Shown: positions 17,163 to 26,216, counted from the first letter of the stretch. The stretch is 64,000 bases of DNA from Streptomyces sp. SCSIO 30461 (GCF_037023745.1 NZ_CP146101.1:7358001-7422000), one strand, 5' to 3'. Translations and numbers: made by a program. Notes: generated from the sequence alone by a model not told the origin.

Positions 17163-18044
17163 TCAGTTCTTCTGGATCTGGTCGAAGCTCAGCTCGACCG
17201 GGGTCTCGCGACCGAAGATCTCGACCAGGCCCTTGACCTTCTTCGAGTCGGCGTTGATCTCGTTGATCGTGGCCTGGAGGGTGGCGAACGGACCGTCGGT
17301 GACGGTGACGGAGTCGCCGACCTCGAAGTCCAGCACCTGGACCTCGACCTTGCGAGCCGGAGCCGGCCGACCCTCGGCCTCGGCGGCCTCGCGGGCGGCC
17401 TTCTCCTCCGCCTCCGGGGCGAGCATCTTGACGATCTCGTCCAGGGTCAGCGGGTACGGGTCGTAGGCGTTGCCCACGAAGCCGGTGACGCCGGGGGTGT
17501 TGCGGACGACGCCCCAGGACTCGTTCGTCAGATCCATCCGGACGAGCACGTAGCCGGGCAGCTTGTTCTGCCGGACGTTCTTGCGCTCGCCGTTCTTGAT
17601 CTGGACGATCTCCTCTTCGGGGACCTCGGCCTGGTAGATGAACTCCTCGACGTTCAGCGAGACGGCACGCTGCTCCAGGTTGGCCTTCACGCGCTTCTCG
17701 TAGCCCGCGTAGGTGTGGATCACGTACCACTCGCCGGGCAGACCGCGCAGCTCCTCGCGGAGCGCGGCGACCGGGTCGGCGGGAGCCTCGGGCCCGACTT
17801 CGGCCTCGTCCGAAGCCTCGGCCTCATCGGCGTCGAAAGCCTCGTCCTCATCGACCTCGGCGTCCGCGACGGCCTCGTCCTCGATGTGGACCGCGGCCTC
17901 CTCGGCGGCCTCGCCCGCCTCGGCGTCAGCAGCTTCGGCCTGGTCCGGGTCCACAGCGTCCGCCGCCTCGACGATGTCGAGCTCGTCCTCAGCGGACTCG
18001 TCTACACGCGGCTCAACGGCGTCGTTCAGGTTCGGGTCAGACAC
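17163..18044 (-). CDS. nusG: transcription termination/antitermination factor NusG
   Basis: NusG (293 residues from the GTG at 18044, [12 protein letters not shown]) links RNA polymerase to Rho and the ribosome. The first ~95 residues are extremely acidic and low in complexity (Glu/Asp/Ala). The NGN domain follows with [22 protein letters not shown], then [11 protein letters not shown] and VGN..DPYPL, an Ala/Glu linker, and the C-terminal KOW domain with [19 protein letters not shown] and [10 protein letters not shown]. The ATG at 18083 would add 13 residues inside an upstream hairpin and is less likely. Confidence 0.96.
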   Translation of the reverse strand: MSDPNLNDAVEPRVDESAEDELDIVEAADAVDPDQAEAADAEAGEAAEEAAVHIEDEAVADAEVDEDEAFDADEAEASDEAEVGPEAPADPVAALREELRGLPGEWYVIHTYAGYEKRVKANLEQRAVSLNVEEFIYQAEVPEEEIVQIKNGERKNVRQNKLPGYVLVRMDLTNESWGVVRNTPGVTGFVGNAYDPYPLTLDEIVKMLAPEAEEKAAREAAEAEGRPAPARKVEVQVLDFEVGDSVTVTDGPFATLQATINEINADSKKVKGLVEIFGRETPVELSFDQIQKN

Positions 18045-18086
18045 GGTGGCTGCTTCTTCCTGGATACAGATTGGGTGGAACATGCG

Positions 18087-18108
18087 AAAAGGCGCCGGAT
18101 GAGGCGCC
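18087..18108 (-). other. hairpin with U-tract between secE and nusG
   Basis: On the minus strand GGCGCC-UCAUCC-GGCGCC is followed directly by UUUUCG, in the 75-base gap between the secE stop and the nusG start. It resembles a weak intrinsic terminator inside the operon. Confidence 0.5.
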
Positions 18109-18119
18109 CTCCCGCGGGA

Positions 18120-18407
18120 TCAGCCGAGGACGTACTTGACGGCTTCCTGGAGACCGAAGTCGATCACAGTCACAAGGCCGATCATGACGACGACGAAGAT
18201 GATCACCACGGTGGTGTAGGTCGTCAGCTGACCGCGGGTTGGCCAGACGACCTTACGCAGCTCTGCGATGATCTGGCGGTAGAACAGCGCGAGACGCCCG
18301 AAGGGACCCTTCTTTCCGCGCTTGCCGCCCTTCCGGGCCTTCTTGCGGGCCTCGGGTGCCTCATCTTCGGCATCAGGCATGTCGATGGACCCCACGGCGT
18401 CCGTCAC
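18120..18407 (-). CDS. secE: preprotein translocase subunit SecE
   Basis: SecE (95 residues) clamps SecY in the plasma-membrane translocon. The N-terminal 35 residues are charged and Lys-rich (KKARKGGKRGKKGP). The conserved amphipathic helix with IIAELRKVVWPTRGQL follows, then one transmembrane segment TVVIIFVVVMIGLVTVIDFGL. The GTG start at 18407 (VTDAVGSIDMP) is preceded by AGGTGAG. Single-helix SecE is normal for actinobacteria. It lies between tRNA-Trp and nusG, the classic Gram-positive order. Confidence 0.95.
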   Translation of the reverse strand: MTDAVGSIDMPDAEDEAPEARKKARKGGKRGKKGPFGRLALFYRQIIAELRKVVWPTRGQLTTYTTVVIIFVVVMIGLVTVIDFGLQEAVKYVLG

Positions 18408-18513
18408 GTCTCTCACCTGATTCCGGGTCGTGGCCGTGCCGCGCCCGGTTGAGCCGCACGGCGGTGCATTCACGTACGTACATGCGCACACATCCTGGCG
18501 AAGGTGTGTGTAG

Positions 18514-18586
18514 CAGGGCCGGAGGGACTCGAACCCCCAACCGCTGGTTTTGGAGACCAGTGCTCTACCAATTGAGCTACGACCCT
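18514..18586 (-). tRNA. tRNA-Trp (CCA)
   Basis: A 73-base cloverleaf: acceptor AGGGTCG with CGGCCCT plus discriminator G, D-arm TAGCTCAATTGGTAGAGCA, anticodon loop with CCA, and T-arm GGGGGTTCGAGTCCC. No 3' CCA is encoded. Confidence 0.97.
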
Positions 18587-18648
18587 TTGTGGTTCCCCAC
18601 AAACCTACCGCATCGGATGAGGTGGTCGGTGAGGGCCAACGAGCCACG

Positions 18649-18677
18649 AGTGTACGTGGTCAGAGGCCATGCGTCGA
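18649..18677 (-). promoter_or_regulatory. predicted promoter for tRNA-Trp and probably secE-nusG
   Basis: On the minus strand TCGACG (18677-18672), 17 bases and TACACT (18654-18649) lie about 60 bases upstream of the tRNA. The -10 is consensus; the -35 is one base off TTGACG. Confidence 0.5.
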
Positions 18678-18874
18678 ACAGATAGCTCCTCGACGGTCTC
18701 TGTCCGTGTTCCGCCGCTGTCCCGCGGCCGCTCCCGGAGTGGGGATCGCGACCGGTCCGGGCCGGGTTCCGATCAGGTGCCGGTCCGGTTCGATGCGATC
18801 GGTCCCGGCCGTTTCCGGTCCGCTCCGCGAAACCCCCGCACCCCGGTCGCGCCGGGTCTGGGACCATGGCACCC

Positions 18875-20101
18875 ATGAGCGCTTCAACCCCTCCCACCGA
18901 GCGCCGGGTCTCCGCCCGTATCGGCGCGATCTCCGAGTCCGCGACGCTCGCCGTCGACGCCAAGGCCAAGGCCCTCAAGGCCGCCGGGCGTCCGGTGATC
19001 GGCTTCGGCGCGGGCGAGCCCGACTTCCCGACGCCGGACTACATCGTCGAAGCCGCCATCGAGGCATGCGCGAACCCCAATTACCACCGCTACACCCCGG
19101 CCGGCGGCCTGCCCGAGCTCAAGAAGGCCATCGCCGAGAAGACCCTGCGTGACTCCGGGTACGAGGTCGACCCCGCACAGGTGCTGGTGACCAACGGCGG
19201 CAAGCAGGCGATCTACGAGGCCTTCGCGGCGATCCTCGACCCGGGTGACGAGGTCATCGTCCCGGCCCCCTACTGGACCACCTACCCGGAGTCGATCCGT
19301 CTCGCGGGCGGTGTCCCGGTGGAGGTCGTGGCCGACGAGACCACCGGCTACCGCGTGTCGGTGGAGCAGCTCGAAGCCGCCCGCACCGAGCGGACCAAGG
19401 TCGTCCTTTTCGTGTCCCCGTCCAACCCCACCGGCGCGGTCTACAGCGAGGCGGACACCGAGGCGATCGCGCGCTGGGCGCTGGAGCACGGCCTGTGGGT
19501 GCTGACGGACGAGATCTACGAGCACCTGGTCTACGGCGACGCGAAGTTCACCTCGGTCCCCGCGCTGGTGCCCGAGCTGCGCGACAAGTGCATCGTGGTC
19601 AACGGTGTGGCCAAGACCTATGCCATGACCGGCTGGCGGGTGGGTTGGATCATCGGTCCCAAGGACGTGGTGAAGGCCGCGACCAACCTCCAGTCGCACG
19701 CCACATCCAATGTCTCCAACGTGGCGCAGGTGGCCGCGCTCGCCGCGGTGTCCGGCGACCTGGACGCGGTGGCCACGATGCGGGAGGCCTTCGATCGCCG
19801 CCGCCAGACCATCGTGCGGATGCTCAACGAGATCGACGGCGTGCTCTGCCCCGAGCCTGAGGGCGCCTTCTACGCCTACCCCTCGGTGAAGGGCCTGCTG
19901 GGCAAGGAGATCCGGGGCAAGCGCCCGACGACCTCGGTGGAGCTCGCGGCACTGATCCTGGACGAGGCCGAGGTTGCGGTGGTGCCCGGTGAGGCGTTCG
20001 GCACGCCGGGCTATCTGCGCCTGTCCTACGCGCTCGGTGACGAGGACCTGATCGAGGGTGTCTCGCGGATGCAGAAGCTGCTCGCGGAAGCCAGGGACTG
20101 A
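18875..20101 (+). CDS. aspC: pyridoxal-phosphate aspartate aminotransferase
   Basis: A class I/II aminotransferase (408 residues from [17 protein letters not shown]) expected to interconvert aspartate/oxaloacetate with glutamate/2-oxoglutarate in the cytosol. [14 protein letters not shown] is the substrate-side N-terminal motif, [12 protein letters not shown] and APYWTTYPE form the cofactor pocket, SNPTGAVYS and DEIYEHLVY hold the PLP-binding Asn/Asp/Tyr, and the Schiff-base Lys lies in [17 protein letters not shown]. The arginine for the distal carboxylate is in YLRLSYAL. An in-frame ATG at 18866 would add MAP; neither start has a clear Shine-Dalgarno. Confidence 0.93.
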   Translation: MSASTPPTERRVSARIGAISESATLAVDAKAKALKAAGRPVIGFGAGEPDFPTPDYIVEAAIEACANPNYHRYTPAGGLPELKKAIAEKTLRDSGYEVDPAQVLVTNGGKQAIYEAFAAILDPGDEVIVPAPYWTTYPESIRLAGGVPVEVVADETTGYRVSVEQLEAARTERTKVVLFVSPSNPTGAVYSEADTEAIARWALEHGLWVLTDEIYEHLVYGDAKFTSVPALVPELRDKCIVVNGVAKTYAMTGWRVGWIIGPKDVVKAATNLQSHATSNVSNVAQVAALAAVSGDLDAVATMREAFDRRRQTIVRMLNEIDGVLCPEPEGAFYAYPSVKGLLGKEIRGKRPTTSVELAALILDEAEVAVVPGEAFGTPGYLRLSYALGDEDLIEGVSRMQKLLAEARD

Positions 20102-20145
20102 CGCTTTCGCGGTTCCGCTTGTGCCTGTGCGGTTGCGGGTCTCCG

Positions 20146-20173
20146 GCTACGGCCGGGGACCCGTTTCTGCGTT
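20146..20173 (+). terminator. aspC terminator
   Basis: CGGGTCTCCGGC pairs with GCCGGGGACCCG (one G-U) over a TACG loop, 45 bases after the stop, and is followed by TTTCTGCGTT. Confidence 0.65.
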
Positions 20174-20237
20174 CGGGCAAGAACCCGATCGGTGAAAGGG
20201 GGTGCCTGACGGTCCGGGTGTGCGGCAAGATCCTGCA

Positions 20238-21257
20238 ATGGAGCGCGTCCGAGACCTCACACTTCTGCCCAAGGCCCATCTGCATCTGCACTTCACCGGC
20301 TCGATGCGGCCGACCACGCTTCTCGAACTCGCCGACAAGTACGGGGTGCACCTCCCGGAAGCGCTGACCGGCGGCGAACCGCCGAAGCTCCGCGCGACGG
20401 ACGAGCGCGGCTGGTTCCGCTTCCAGCGGCTGTACGACATCGCGCGCTCCTGTCTGCGTGCGCCGGAGGACATCCAGCGCCTGGTGCGGGAGGCGGCGGA
20501 GGAGGATGTCAGGGACGGATCCGGCTGGCTGGAGATCCAGGTGGACCCGACGTCGTACGCACCGATGCTGGGCGGGCTGATCCCGGCGCTGGAGATCATC
20601 CTCGACGCGGTGGAGAGCGCGTCGCGCGAAACCGGTCTCGGTATGCGGGTGCTGGTCGCCGCGAACCGGATGAAGCACCCGCTTGACGCCCGCACCCTCG
20701 CACGGCTCGCGGTGCGCTACGCGGACCGGGGCGTGGTGGGCTTCGGGCTGTCCAACGACGAGCGCCGGGGCATGGCCCGGGACTTCGACCGCGCCTTCGC
20801 GATCGCCCGCGATGGAGGGTTGCTGGCCGCCCCGCACGGCGGCGAATTGACCGGGCCCTCGTCCGTACGGGACTGCCTGGACGATCTGGACGCCTCCCGG
20901 ATCGGCCACGGCGTCCGCGCCGCCGAGGACCCCCGCCTACTGCGCAAGCTCGCCGAGCGCGGGGTGACCTGCGAGGTGTGCCCGGCGTCGAACGTGGCGC
21001 TCGGGGTGTACGAGAAGCCCGGCGACGTACCGCTGCGGAAGCTCTGGGACGCCGGGGTACCGATGGCGCTGGGCGCGGACGACCCCCTGCTGTTCGGTTC
21101 GCGGCTGGCGGCGCAGTACGAGATCGCACGGCGCCACCACGGCTTCACGGACGAGGAACTGGCTGAACTGGCCCGGCAGTCGGTTCGGGGGTCGGCGGCG
21201 CCGGAGGGGGTGCAGGACGGATTGCTGGCGGGGATCGACGCCTGGGTGAAGGGGTGA
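20238..21257 (+). CDS. adenosine deaminase family protein
   Basis: A 339-residue amidohydrolase-fold enzyme of the adenosine/AMP deaminase family, likely converting adenosine (or a modified adenine nucleoside) to inosine in purine salvage. The metal-binding HLHLHFTGS is at residues 14-22. The expected catalytic motifs follow: AAPHGGELTGPSSV (His, Glu), ASRIGHGVRA, CPASNVALGVY and the Asp pair in ALGADDPLLFGS. I start at MERVRDLTLLPKAHLH; the longer frame from 20202 is a poor fit. The exact nucleoside cannot be told by eye, since streptomycetes carry several paralogues. Confidence 0.88.
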   Translation: MERVRDLTLLPKAHLHLHFTGSMRPTTLLELADKYGVHLPEALTGGEPPKLRATDERGWFRFQRLYDIARSCLRAPEDIQRLVREAAEEDVRDGSGWLEIQVDPTSYAPMLGGLIPALEIILDAVESASRETGLGMRVLVAANRMKHPLDARTLARLAVRYADRGVVGFGLSNDERRGMARDFDRAFAIARDGGLLAAPHGGELTGPSSVRDCLDDLDASRIGHGVRAAEDPRLLRKLAERGVTCEVCPASNVALGVYEKPGDVPLRKLWDAGVPMALGADDPLLFGSRLAAQYEIARRHHGFTDEELAELARQSVRGSAAPEGVQDGLLAGIDAWVKG

Positions 21258-21380
21258 GGGACAGTTGTCGGGGCGCGGTTCGAGTGTCCCGAGGCCCGTG
21301 GTGGCGCGCCGGCGCTGAAGTGCCGCGCACCACCGGCCCGTGACAGGGCAGCTGGTCGACGGGTGGGGAAGGTCGGCCCC

Positions 21381-22193
21381 TCAGGAGCACATCGGCACCT
21401 TCTCACCTGGCTTGGCGGGGCGGAACTCGATCGGGTCGAGCCCCGGGGAGTCGAAGCGGAGCCTGTTCTTGGACTCGAGCCGCGCGAAGCCGCGGATGGT
21501 CGCGTAACGGCCGCTGCCGTCGATTCCGGTCTCCTTCTCGTAGTCGCGGATCGTCAGCCAGTCCCGGCCGTCGAACCCGGCGTAGCGGAGACCGCAGTGC
21601 AGATAGAGGCCGTACGGGTACCAGAACCTACTGCCGACCTCGGCGGCCTTCGGGGGCTGCTCCAGGACCGGGGGCCTGGCCGGGTCCGGTGCCGGATTGA
21701 TGGAGCAGTGCCCGCCGCCGGTCACGGGGCGGAAGGTCAGCGGTCGCATCCCCGGCGATTCGAAGCGGGCGGTCTTCTTCGACGTCAGCGTCATGTGGCC
21801 GGATACCCGGTCACCTGAGACGCCGGCCGGTGGTACCACGTCCGTGTCGCTGACCCACTGACCGCCGCCGAACTGGGCGTAGCGAAGACCGCAACTGGTG
21901 ACCAGGTCGTGCTTGTACTTGACGCCCGGTTTCGGGTCCCCCGGTCCGAACTCCAGCGGTCGCTGCGCCACGTCGCCGGTGTTGGTGATCGCGGCGGCTG
22001 ATTCCGGGGTCCGCGCCGTGCGCTCCGCGGGCTGCGCCCCGGTGCAGGCCCCCGTCGCGGCCAGCGCCGCGGCGCAGCAGGCCACCACGAGGCGCCTACG
22101 GGCACGCCCCCGGGTGCGCCTCCGGGGGCTCACGAAGTCCGCGAACCCCTTGTATTCTGTCGAATTGCCCTCTGCCGAACCGCTGTCACTCAT
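21381..22193 (-). CDS. putative exported lipoprotein with two copies of one domain
   Basis: I do not recognise a named family. The 270-residue product has a basic stretch (RRRTRGRARRR), a hydrophobic segment VVACCAAALAAT and a lipobox-like TGAC at about residue 50, suggesting a lipoprotein with an unusually long cytoplasmic head. The mature part is an internal duplication: HDLVTSCGLRYAQFGGGQW matches YGLYLHCGLRYAGFDGRDW, and FESPGMRPLTFRPVTGG matches FDSPGLDPIEFRPAKPG, each ending with a Cys. The two Cys per repeat probably pair outside the cell. It is convergent with the adenosine deaminase gene. Confidence 0.75.
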   Translation of the reverse strand: MSDSGSAEGNSTEYKGFADFVSPRRRTRGRARRRLVVACCAAALAATGACTGAQPAERTARTPESAAAITNTGDVAQRPLEFGPGDPKPGVKYKHDLVTSCGLRYAQFGGGQWVSDTDVVPPAGVSGDRVSGHMTLTSKKTARFESPGMRPLTFRPVTGGGHCSINPAPDPARPPVLEQPPKAAEVGSRFWYPYGLYLHCGLRYAGFDGRDWLTIRDYEKETGIDGSGRYATIRGFARLESKNRLRFDSPGLDPIEFRPAKPGEKVPMCS

Positions 22194-22331
22194 GAGCGCC
22201 TCCCCCTGGAGCGAGGGTCCGGCCTGGACCCCCTGTCACCCACTCGACAACATGGGCCGCTCAGGAGGTTCCACCGGATTTCCGTGGCGCAGAGGTGGAG
22301 GACGCCGTCGCCGACGGGCATCGCCGACGGC

Positions 22332-23387
22332 TCAGAGGCTGACGCCGACCGTCACCGGCTCGTTCACGAGAGTGACTCCGAAGGCGTCCCGCACTCCGGC
22401 CACGACCTCGCGGGCGAGGGCCAGCAGGTCCTCCGTGGTGGCCGTGCCCCGGTTGGTGAGGGCGAGGGTGTGCTTGGTGGAGATACGCGCCGGGCCCGTG
22501 CCGTATCCCTTCACGAAGCCCGCCTTGTCGATCAGCCAGGCCGCCGAGGTCTTGGTGTGGCCGTCGCCCGCGGGGTAGGCGGGCGGTGCCACGTCGTCAC
22601 CGAGGCGCTCGCGAACCCGGCTCAGGAAGGTCTCGTACTCCGATGCGGTCAGGATCGGGTTGGTGAAGAAGGACCCGGCGGACCAGGTGTCGTGGTCCTC
22701 GGGGTCCAGGACCATGCCCTTGCCCGCGCGCAGCTTGAGGACGGTCTCGCGCGCCTTCGCCGCCGGGACGCGGTCACCGGGCTCGACGCCGAGGGCGCGT
22801 GCCGTCTCGGCGTACTTGATCGGGGCGGACAGCCCGCCCGTGTCCTCCAGTTCGAAGCGGACGCGCAGCACGACATAGCGGCCGGGGTCGCCCTTGAAGC
22901 GGCTGTGGCGGTAGGCGAAGCCGCACTCCGAGTTCGGGACGGTGACGACCTCGTCGTCGTGACGGTCGTACGCCACCACCTCGGTGATGGTGCTGGAGAC
23001 CTCCTGGCCGTACGCCCCCACGTTCTGGATGGGGGTGGCACCGGCCGAACCGGGGATGCCTGCGAGGCACTCGATGCCCGCGAGCCCGGCTTCCACGGTG
23101 CGGGCCACAGCGTCGGTCCACACCTCCCCCGCGGCCAGCTCCAGGGAGGTGCCGTCGAGCTGGAATCCAGCGGTGGCGATGCGCAGGGCGGTGCCTTCGA
23201 AGCCCTTGTCGCCGATCACCAGGTTGCTGCCGCCGCCGATCAGCAGCAGCGGTGTGCCGGTGGCGTCGGCTTCGCGGACGGTGGCGATCACCTCGTCGTC
23301 GGTGGTGGCCGTGACGAGCCGGGCGGCCGGGCCGCCGAGGCGGAAGGTGGTCAGCGGGGCGAGCGGGGCATCGTGGAGTTCCTGCAC
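22332..23387 (-). CDS. murB: UDP-N-acetylenolpyruvoylglucosamine reductase
   Basis: MurB (351 residues) reduces UDP-GlcNAc-enolpyruvate to UDP-MurNAc with NADPH and FAD in peptidoglycan synthesis. FAD-binding LLLIGGGSNLVIGD is at residues 47-60, IPGSAGATPIQNVGAYGQE around 111-129, the substrate Tyr-Arg in FAYRHSRFKG near 157-166, and the catalytic Ser in SAGSFFTNP (Ser239). The C-terminal KTSAAWLID and ISTKHTLAL place it in the type I group. The GTG at 23387 gives the family N-terminus VQELHDAPLAPLTTFRLGG; a longer frame continuing antisense to the MFS gene is spurious. Confidence 0.96.
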   Translation of the reverse strand: MQELHDAPLAPLTTFRLGGPAARLVTATTDDEVIATVREADATGTPLLLIGGGSNLVIGDKGFEGTALRIATAGFQLDGTSLELAAGEVWTDAVARTVEAGLAGIECLAGIPGSAGATPIQNVGAYGQEVSSTITEVVAYDRHDDEVVTVPNSECGFAYRHSRFKGDPGRYVVLRVRFELEDTGGLSAPIKYAETARALGVEPGDRVPAAKARETVLKLRAGKGMVLDPEDHDTWSAGSFFTNPILTASEYETFLSRVRERLGDDVAPPAYPAGDGHTKTSAAWLIDKAGFVKGYGTGPARISTKHTLALTNRGTATTEDLLALAREVVAGVRDAFGVTLVNEPVTVGVSL

Positions 23388-23461
23388 GGGCACAAGACTA
23401 CGGTCCGGGCCGCGGCGGCCCGGACCGCAGTCCGCGACGGGGGTCGTATGCGGGGCCGACC

Positions 23462-24913
23462 TCAGACGAGCACCCGCTCCTGGCCTGACGATGTGGCCAC
23501 CGCCGGGTGGGCGGCCGTCGCCTGGGCCGCCCCCGTCCTGCCGCGCGGTACGAGGAGCGTCGCCGCCGCGCCCACCGCCACCGCCGCCGCGCCGATCCAC
23601 AGCGCCGGGACCGTACCGTCGGTGAACGCCTGGGCGGACTCGAAGCCGCCCTGGGACGAGAAGACCGAGGAGAGTATCGCCACACCGAGGGCTCCGCCGA
23701 CCTCGCGGAGCGCGTTGTTGGCGCCGGACGCCATGCCCTGCTCGGCGGGGCGGACGCTCGACATGAGGAGGTTGGCGGCCGGGGCGAAGAACAGAGCCAT
23801 ACCGACACCGCTGATGATCAGCGCCGGGAGCTGGGCCGCATACGAGACCTCGGGCGCGAGGACCAGCGCGAAATAGGCGAGGCCCACGGCTTGGAGGGCG
23901 AGTCCGCTGAAGACGACGGGCCGCCCGCCGATCCGGTCGGTGAGAAGGCCTGCGACGGGCGCGACGAGCATCGGCATCCCGGTCCACGGCAGCATCCGGA
24001 GTCCGGCCTCGGTCGGCGAGTAGCCGGCGATCGACTGCATGTACTGGGCGAGCAGGAAGATCGAGCCGAACATGCCGAGGAACATCGTCAGGCTCGCGAT
24101 GTTGATGCCGAGGAATCCGCGGTCGCTGAACAGCCGCATGGGCAGCATGGGGTGCTTCCCCTTGATCCCGTGCAGGACGAACGCGCCGGTCAGCAGTCCG
24201 CCCGCGATCAGCCCGATGAGCACCCGGGCGTCGGACCAGCCGTGCGAGGGCGTGCTGACCAGGGCGTAGACGATCCCGAACAGTCCGCCGCTGATGAGCA
24301 CGGTGCCTATGAGGTCGAGTCGTGTGCCCGGGGCGGTGGACTCGGCGAGCCGCAGCCTCGCGAGCAGCAGCAGAGCCGCCCCTACGGGCACGTTCAGCCA
24401 GAAGATCCACTGCCAGGACAGGTGCTCGGTGAGGCTGCCGCCGATGAGCGGGCCGCTCGCGACGGCCAGTCCGGTGACGGCACCGAAGACGCCGAGGGCC
24501 ATGCCGCGGCGCGCGGCGGGCACGGCCCCGATGAGCAGGGTGAGGGTGAGCGGCATCATGACCGCCGCGCCGACGCCCTGTACCGCCCGGGCGATGATCA
24601 GCTCGTCGATGCCCGGGGAGAGCGCGGCGGCGGCGGACGCTGCGGTGAAGAGGGCCAGACCGCCGATGAACAGCCGGCGCCTGCCGTACCGGTCACCGAG
24701 CGCCGCACCGGTCATGAGGAGGACGGCGAACGTGAGGGTGTAGGCGTTCACCGTCCATTCGAGGTCGGCCAGTGAGCCGCCGAGGTCGGCGCGGATGGAG
24801 GGCAGTGCGGTGGTGACGACGAGGTTGTCGAGCGCCGCCATGAATCCGGCGGCGCTGGTGACGACCAGTGTCCAAACGGCAGAGCTGCGGCTCCCGGTCG
24901 GGTACTGCTTCAC
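23462..24913 (-). CDS. DHA2-family (EmrB/QacA type) MFS drug:proton antiporter
   Basis: A 483-residue polytopic membrane protein. The first helix carries the DHA motif GFMAALDNLVVTTALPSI, helix 2 EWTVNAYTLTFAVLLMTGAALGDRYGRRR (motif A), and motif C follows in FGAVTGLAVASGPLIGG. About 14 membrane segments can be counted, as expected for DHA2 pumps, and GGLLTDRIGGRP is a second motif A. The GTG start has GGGGGAGGA upstream. A TetR gene lies 83 bases upstream in the same direction with a palindrome at its start, so substrate-induced derepression is likely. The substrate is unknown. Confidence 0.88.
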   Translation of the reverse strand: MKQYPTGSRSSAVWTLVVTSAAGFMAALDNLVVTTALPSIRADLGGSLADLEWTVNAYTLTFAVLLMTGAALGDRYGRRRLFIGGLALFTAASAAAALSPGIDELIIARAVQGVGAAVMMPLTLTLLIGAVPAARRGMALGVFGAVTGLAVASGPLIGGSLTEHLSWQWIFWLNVPVGAALLLLARLRLAESTAPGTRLDLIGTVLISGGLFGIVYALVSTPSHGWSDARVLIGLIAGGLLTGAFVLHGIKGKHPMLPMRLFSDRGFLGINIASLTMFLGMFGSIFLLAQYMQSIAGYSPTEAGLRMLPWTGMPMLVAPVAGLLTDRIGGRPVVFSGLALQAVGLAYFALVLAPEVSYAAQLPALIISGVGMALFFAPAANLLMSSVRPAEQGMASGANNALREVGGALGVAILSSVFSSQGGFESAQAFTDGTVPALWIGAAAVAVGAAATLLVPRGRTGAAQATAAHPAVATSSGQERVLV

Positions 24914-24996
24914 GGTGTCCTCCCCCTGGAGATCGGTTGTGGATGACTGCTTCTCCGGACGCGACGAGATCGAGGCAGCCGCCCCGGCCTGTCGGT

Positions 24997-25599
24997 CTAC
25001 GCGTCCTTCCGCTGGTTCCGCTCGACCTGCTCGACCTGCTCGACCCGCTCCGGTCGCGCGGAGGCGTAGAAGCCCTCCCAGACCCGGTGGTCCGGCGGGA
25101 AGCCCATGGCGAGAAGCGTGTTGATCAGCATCCCGTAGGCCATGAACTGCGTGGTCGCTTCGACGTCCGCACCGAGCGGAAGGTGCACGGCATCCCAGAG
25201 CTCCGTCCACGCGGCGCGGACCGTCTCGCCGAATTCACGGTCACCGGCGGCTTCTGCGGCGGCCACGGCGACATAGGTCTGCATCTGCATCAGCAGGTGC
25301 TCGGGCTGCTCGTCGATGATCCGGCGGTACGCCGCGGCCATGGCCTGCTCGGCCTCGTCGGCTTCGAGCCCCTCGCTCGCCTCATCGAACACCCGGCGCA
25401 TATCCGCGATGCAGCGCTGCACAGCGGCGAGGAAGATGGCCTTCTTACCGGGAAAAAGGCGGAACAGATAGGGCTGGGAGACGCCCACCCGCTTGGCGAT
25501 CACCTCGGTGGACGTACCCGCGTAGCCACCGTGTGCGAACTCGGTCATCGCCGCGCGGACGACGCTCTCACGCCGTTCCTCTGCACTCATCCGAACCAT
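24997..25599 (-). CDS. TetR-family transcriptional repressor
   Basis: A 200-residue regulator. The N-terminal DNA-binding domain reads RRESVVRAAMTEFAHGGYAGTSTEVIAKRVGVSQPYLFRLFPGKKAIFLA in overlapping pieces, the canonical TetR helix-turn-helix; the C-terminal ligand domain is mainly helical and ends in a Glu/Gln/Arg repeat (RVEQVEQVERNQ). I prefer the ATG at 25599 (MVRMSAEERR): a GTG at 25620 lies inside the operator palindrome. It precedes the MFS pump by 83 bases with no terminator, so it probably represses itself and the pump together. Confidence 0.88.
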   Translation of the reverse strand: MVRMSAEERRESVVRAAMTEFAHGGYAGTSTEVIAKRVGVSQPYLFRLFPGKKAIFLAAVQRCIADMRRVFDEASEGLEADEAEQAMAAAYRRIIDEQPEHLLMQMQTYVAVAAAEAAGDREFGETVRAAWTELWDAVHLPLGADVEATTQFMAYGMLINTLLAMGFPPDHRVWEGFYASARPERVEQVEQVERNQRKDA

Positions 25600-25605
25600 G
25601 GCAGG

Positions 25606-25631
25606 GAAGTTAGTGCTCACTCACTAACTTC
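25606..25631. promoter_or_regulatory. TetR operator palindrome
   Basis: GAAGTTAGTG and CACTAACTTC form a perfect 10-bp inverted repeat around a 6-base spacer, 6 bases upstream of the chosen tetR start. It is AT-rich against a very GC-rich background and has the size of a TetR dimer-of-dimers site. Confidence 0.8.
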
Positions 25632-25782
25632 GTCAAGCGATCGACTGCGGCCGGCAAAGGCGCTCATGGACGGGCCGGCGGAGTGCGGAAGCGAGCAGAA
25701 CGCGACGCGGAACGCGCGTGGACCCGGGATCGCGGTGGGGGGCGGCCTTTGCTGCCCGGCCGCCCCCCACACCGCTGCCGCG

Positions 25783-26211
25783 TCAGGCCAGCCGCACGAC
25801 CGCGCGCGACATGCCCAGCACCTTCCGACCCGCCGACATCGCCGTCAGATCGACCCGCACCTGATGGTCGTCGAGCTTCGCGGCGACCTTGCCGCTGACC
25901 TCGATGAGCGCACCCTCGCCGTCGTTCGGCACGATTACGGGCTTGGTGAAGCGGACCCCGTACTCGACCACCGCACCCGGGTCGCCCGCCCAGTCGGTGA
26001 TTACACGCGCGGCCACGGCCATGGTGAACATGCCGTGCGCGATGACGTCCGGCAGCCCGACCTCCCTGGCGAACTTCTCGTTCCAGTGAATGGGGTTGAA
26101 GTCGCCGGACGCTCCCGCGTAGCGCACCAGCGTGGCACGGGTCACAGGAAAACTCTGCGCCGGGAGTTCGGTGCCGACCTCGACGTCCGCGTACGCGATC
26201 TTCGCCGCCAT
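25783..26211 (-). CDS. MaoC-family (R)-hydratase, HadB-like catalytic subunit
   Basis: This 142-residue hot-dog-fold protein has the hydratase motif GDFNPIHWNEKFAREVGLPDVIAHGM, written here as one stretch in two parts: Asp37 and His42 are the catalytic pair. That makes it the active subunit, by analogy with mycobacterial HadB, which pairs with HadA or HadC to dehydrate 3-hydroxyacyl-ACP in type II fatty-acid synthesis. It follows the HadA-like gene by 5 bases, so the two are co-translated. In a streptomycete without mycolic acids the substrate is presumably a shorter acyl chain (inference). Confidence 0.85.
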   Translation of the reverse strand: MAAKIAYADVEVGTELPAQSFPVTRATLVRYAGASGDFNPIHWNEKFAREVGLPDVIAHGMFTMAVAARVITDWAGDPGAVVEYGVRFTKPVIVPNDGEGALIEVSGKVAAKLDDHQVRVDLTAMSAGRKVLGMSRAVVRLA

Positions 26212-26216
26212 CTCGA

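Noticed and set aside
23388..24410. N-terminal extension of murB running across the MFS gene
   Set aside because: It reads the MFS gene in another frame; GTG at 23387 gives the family length and start.
25600..25620. GTG start of tetR at 25620
   Set aside because: It lies inside the operator palindrome and adds residues not seen in TetR N-termini; ATG at 25599 preferred.
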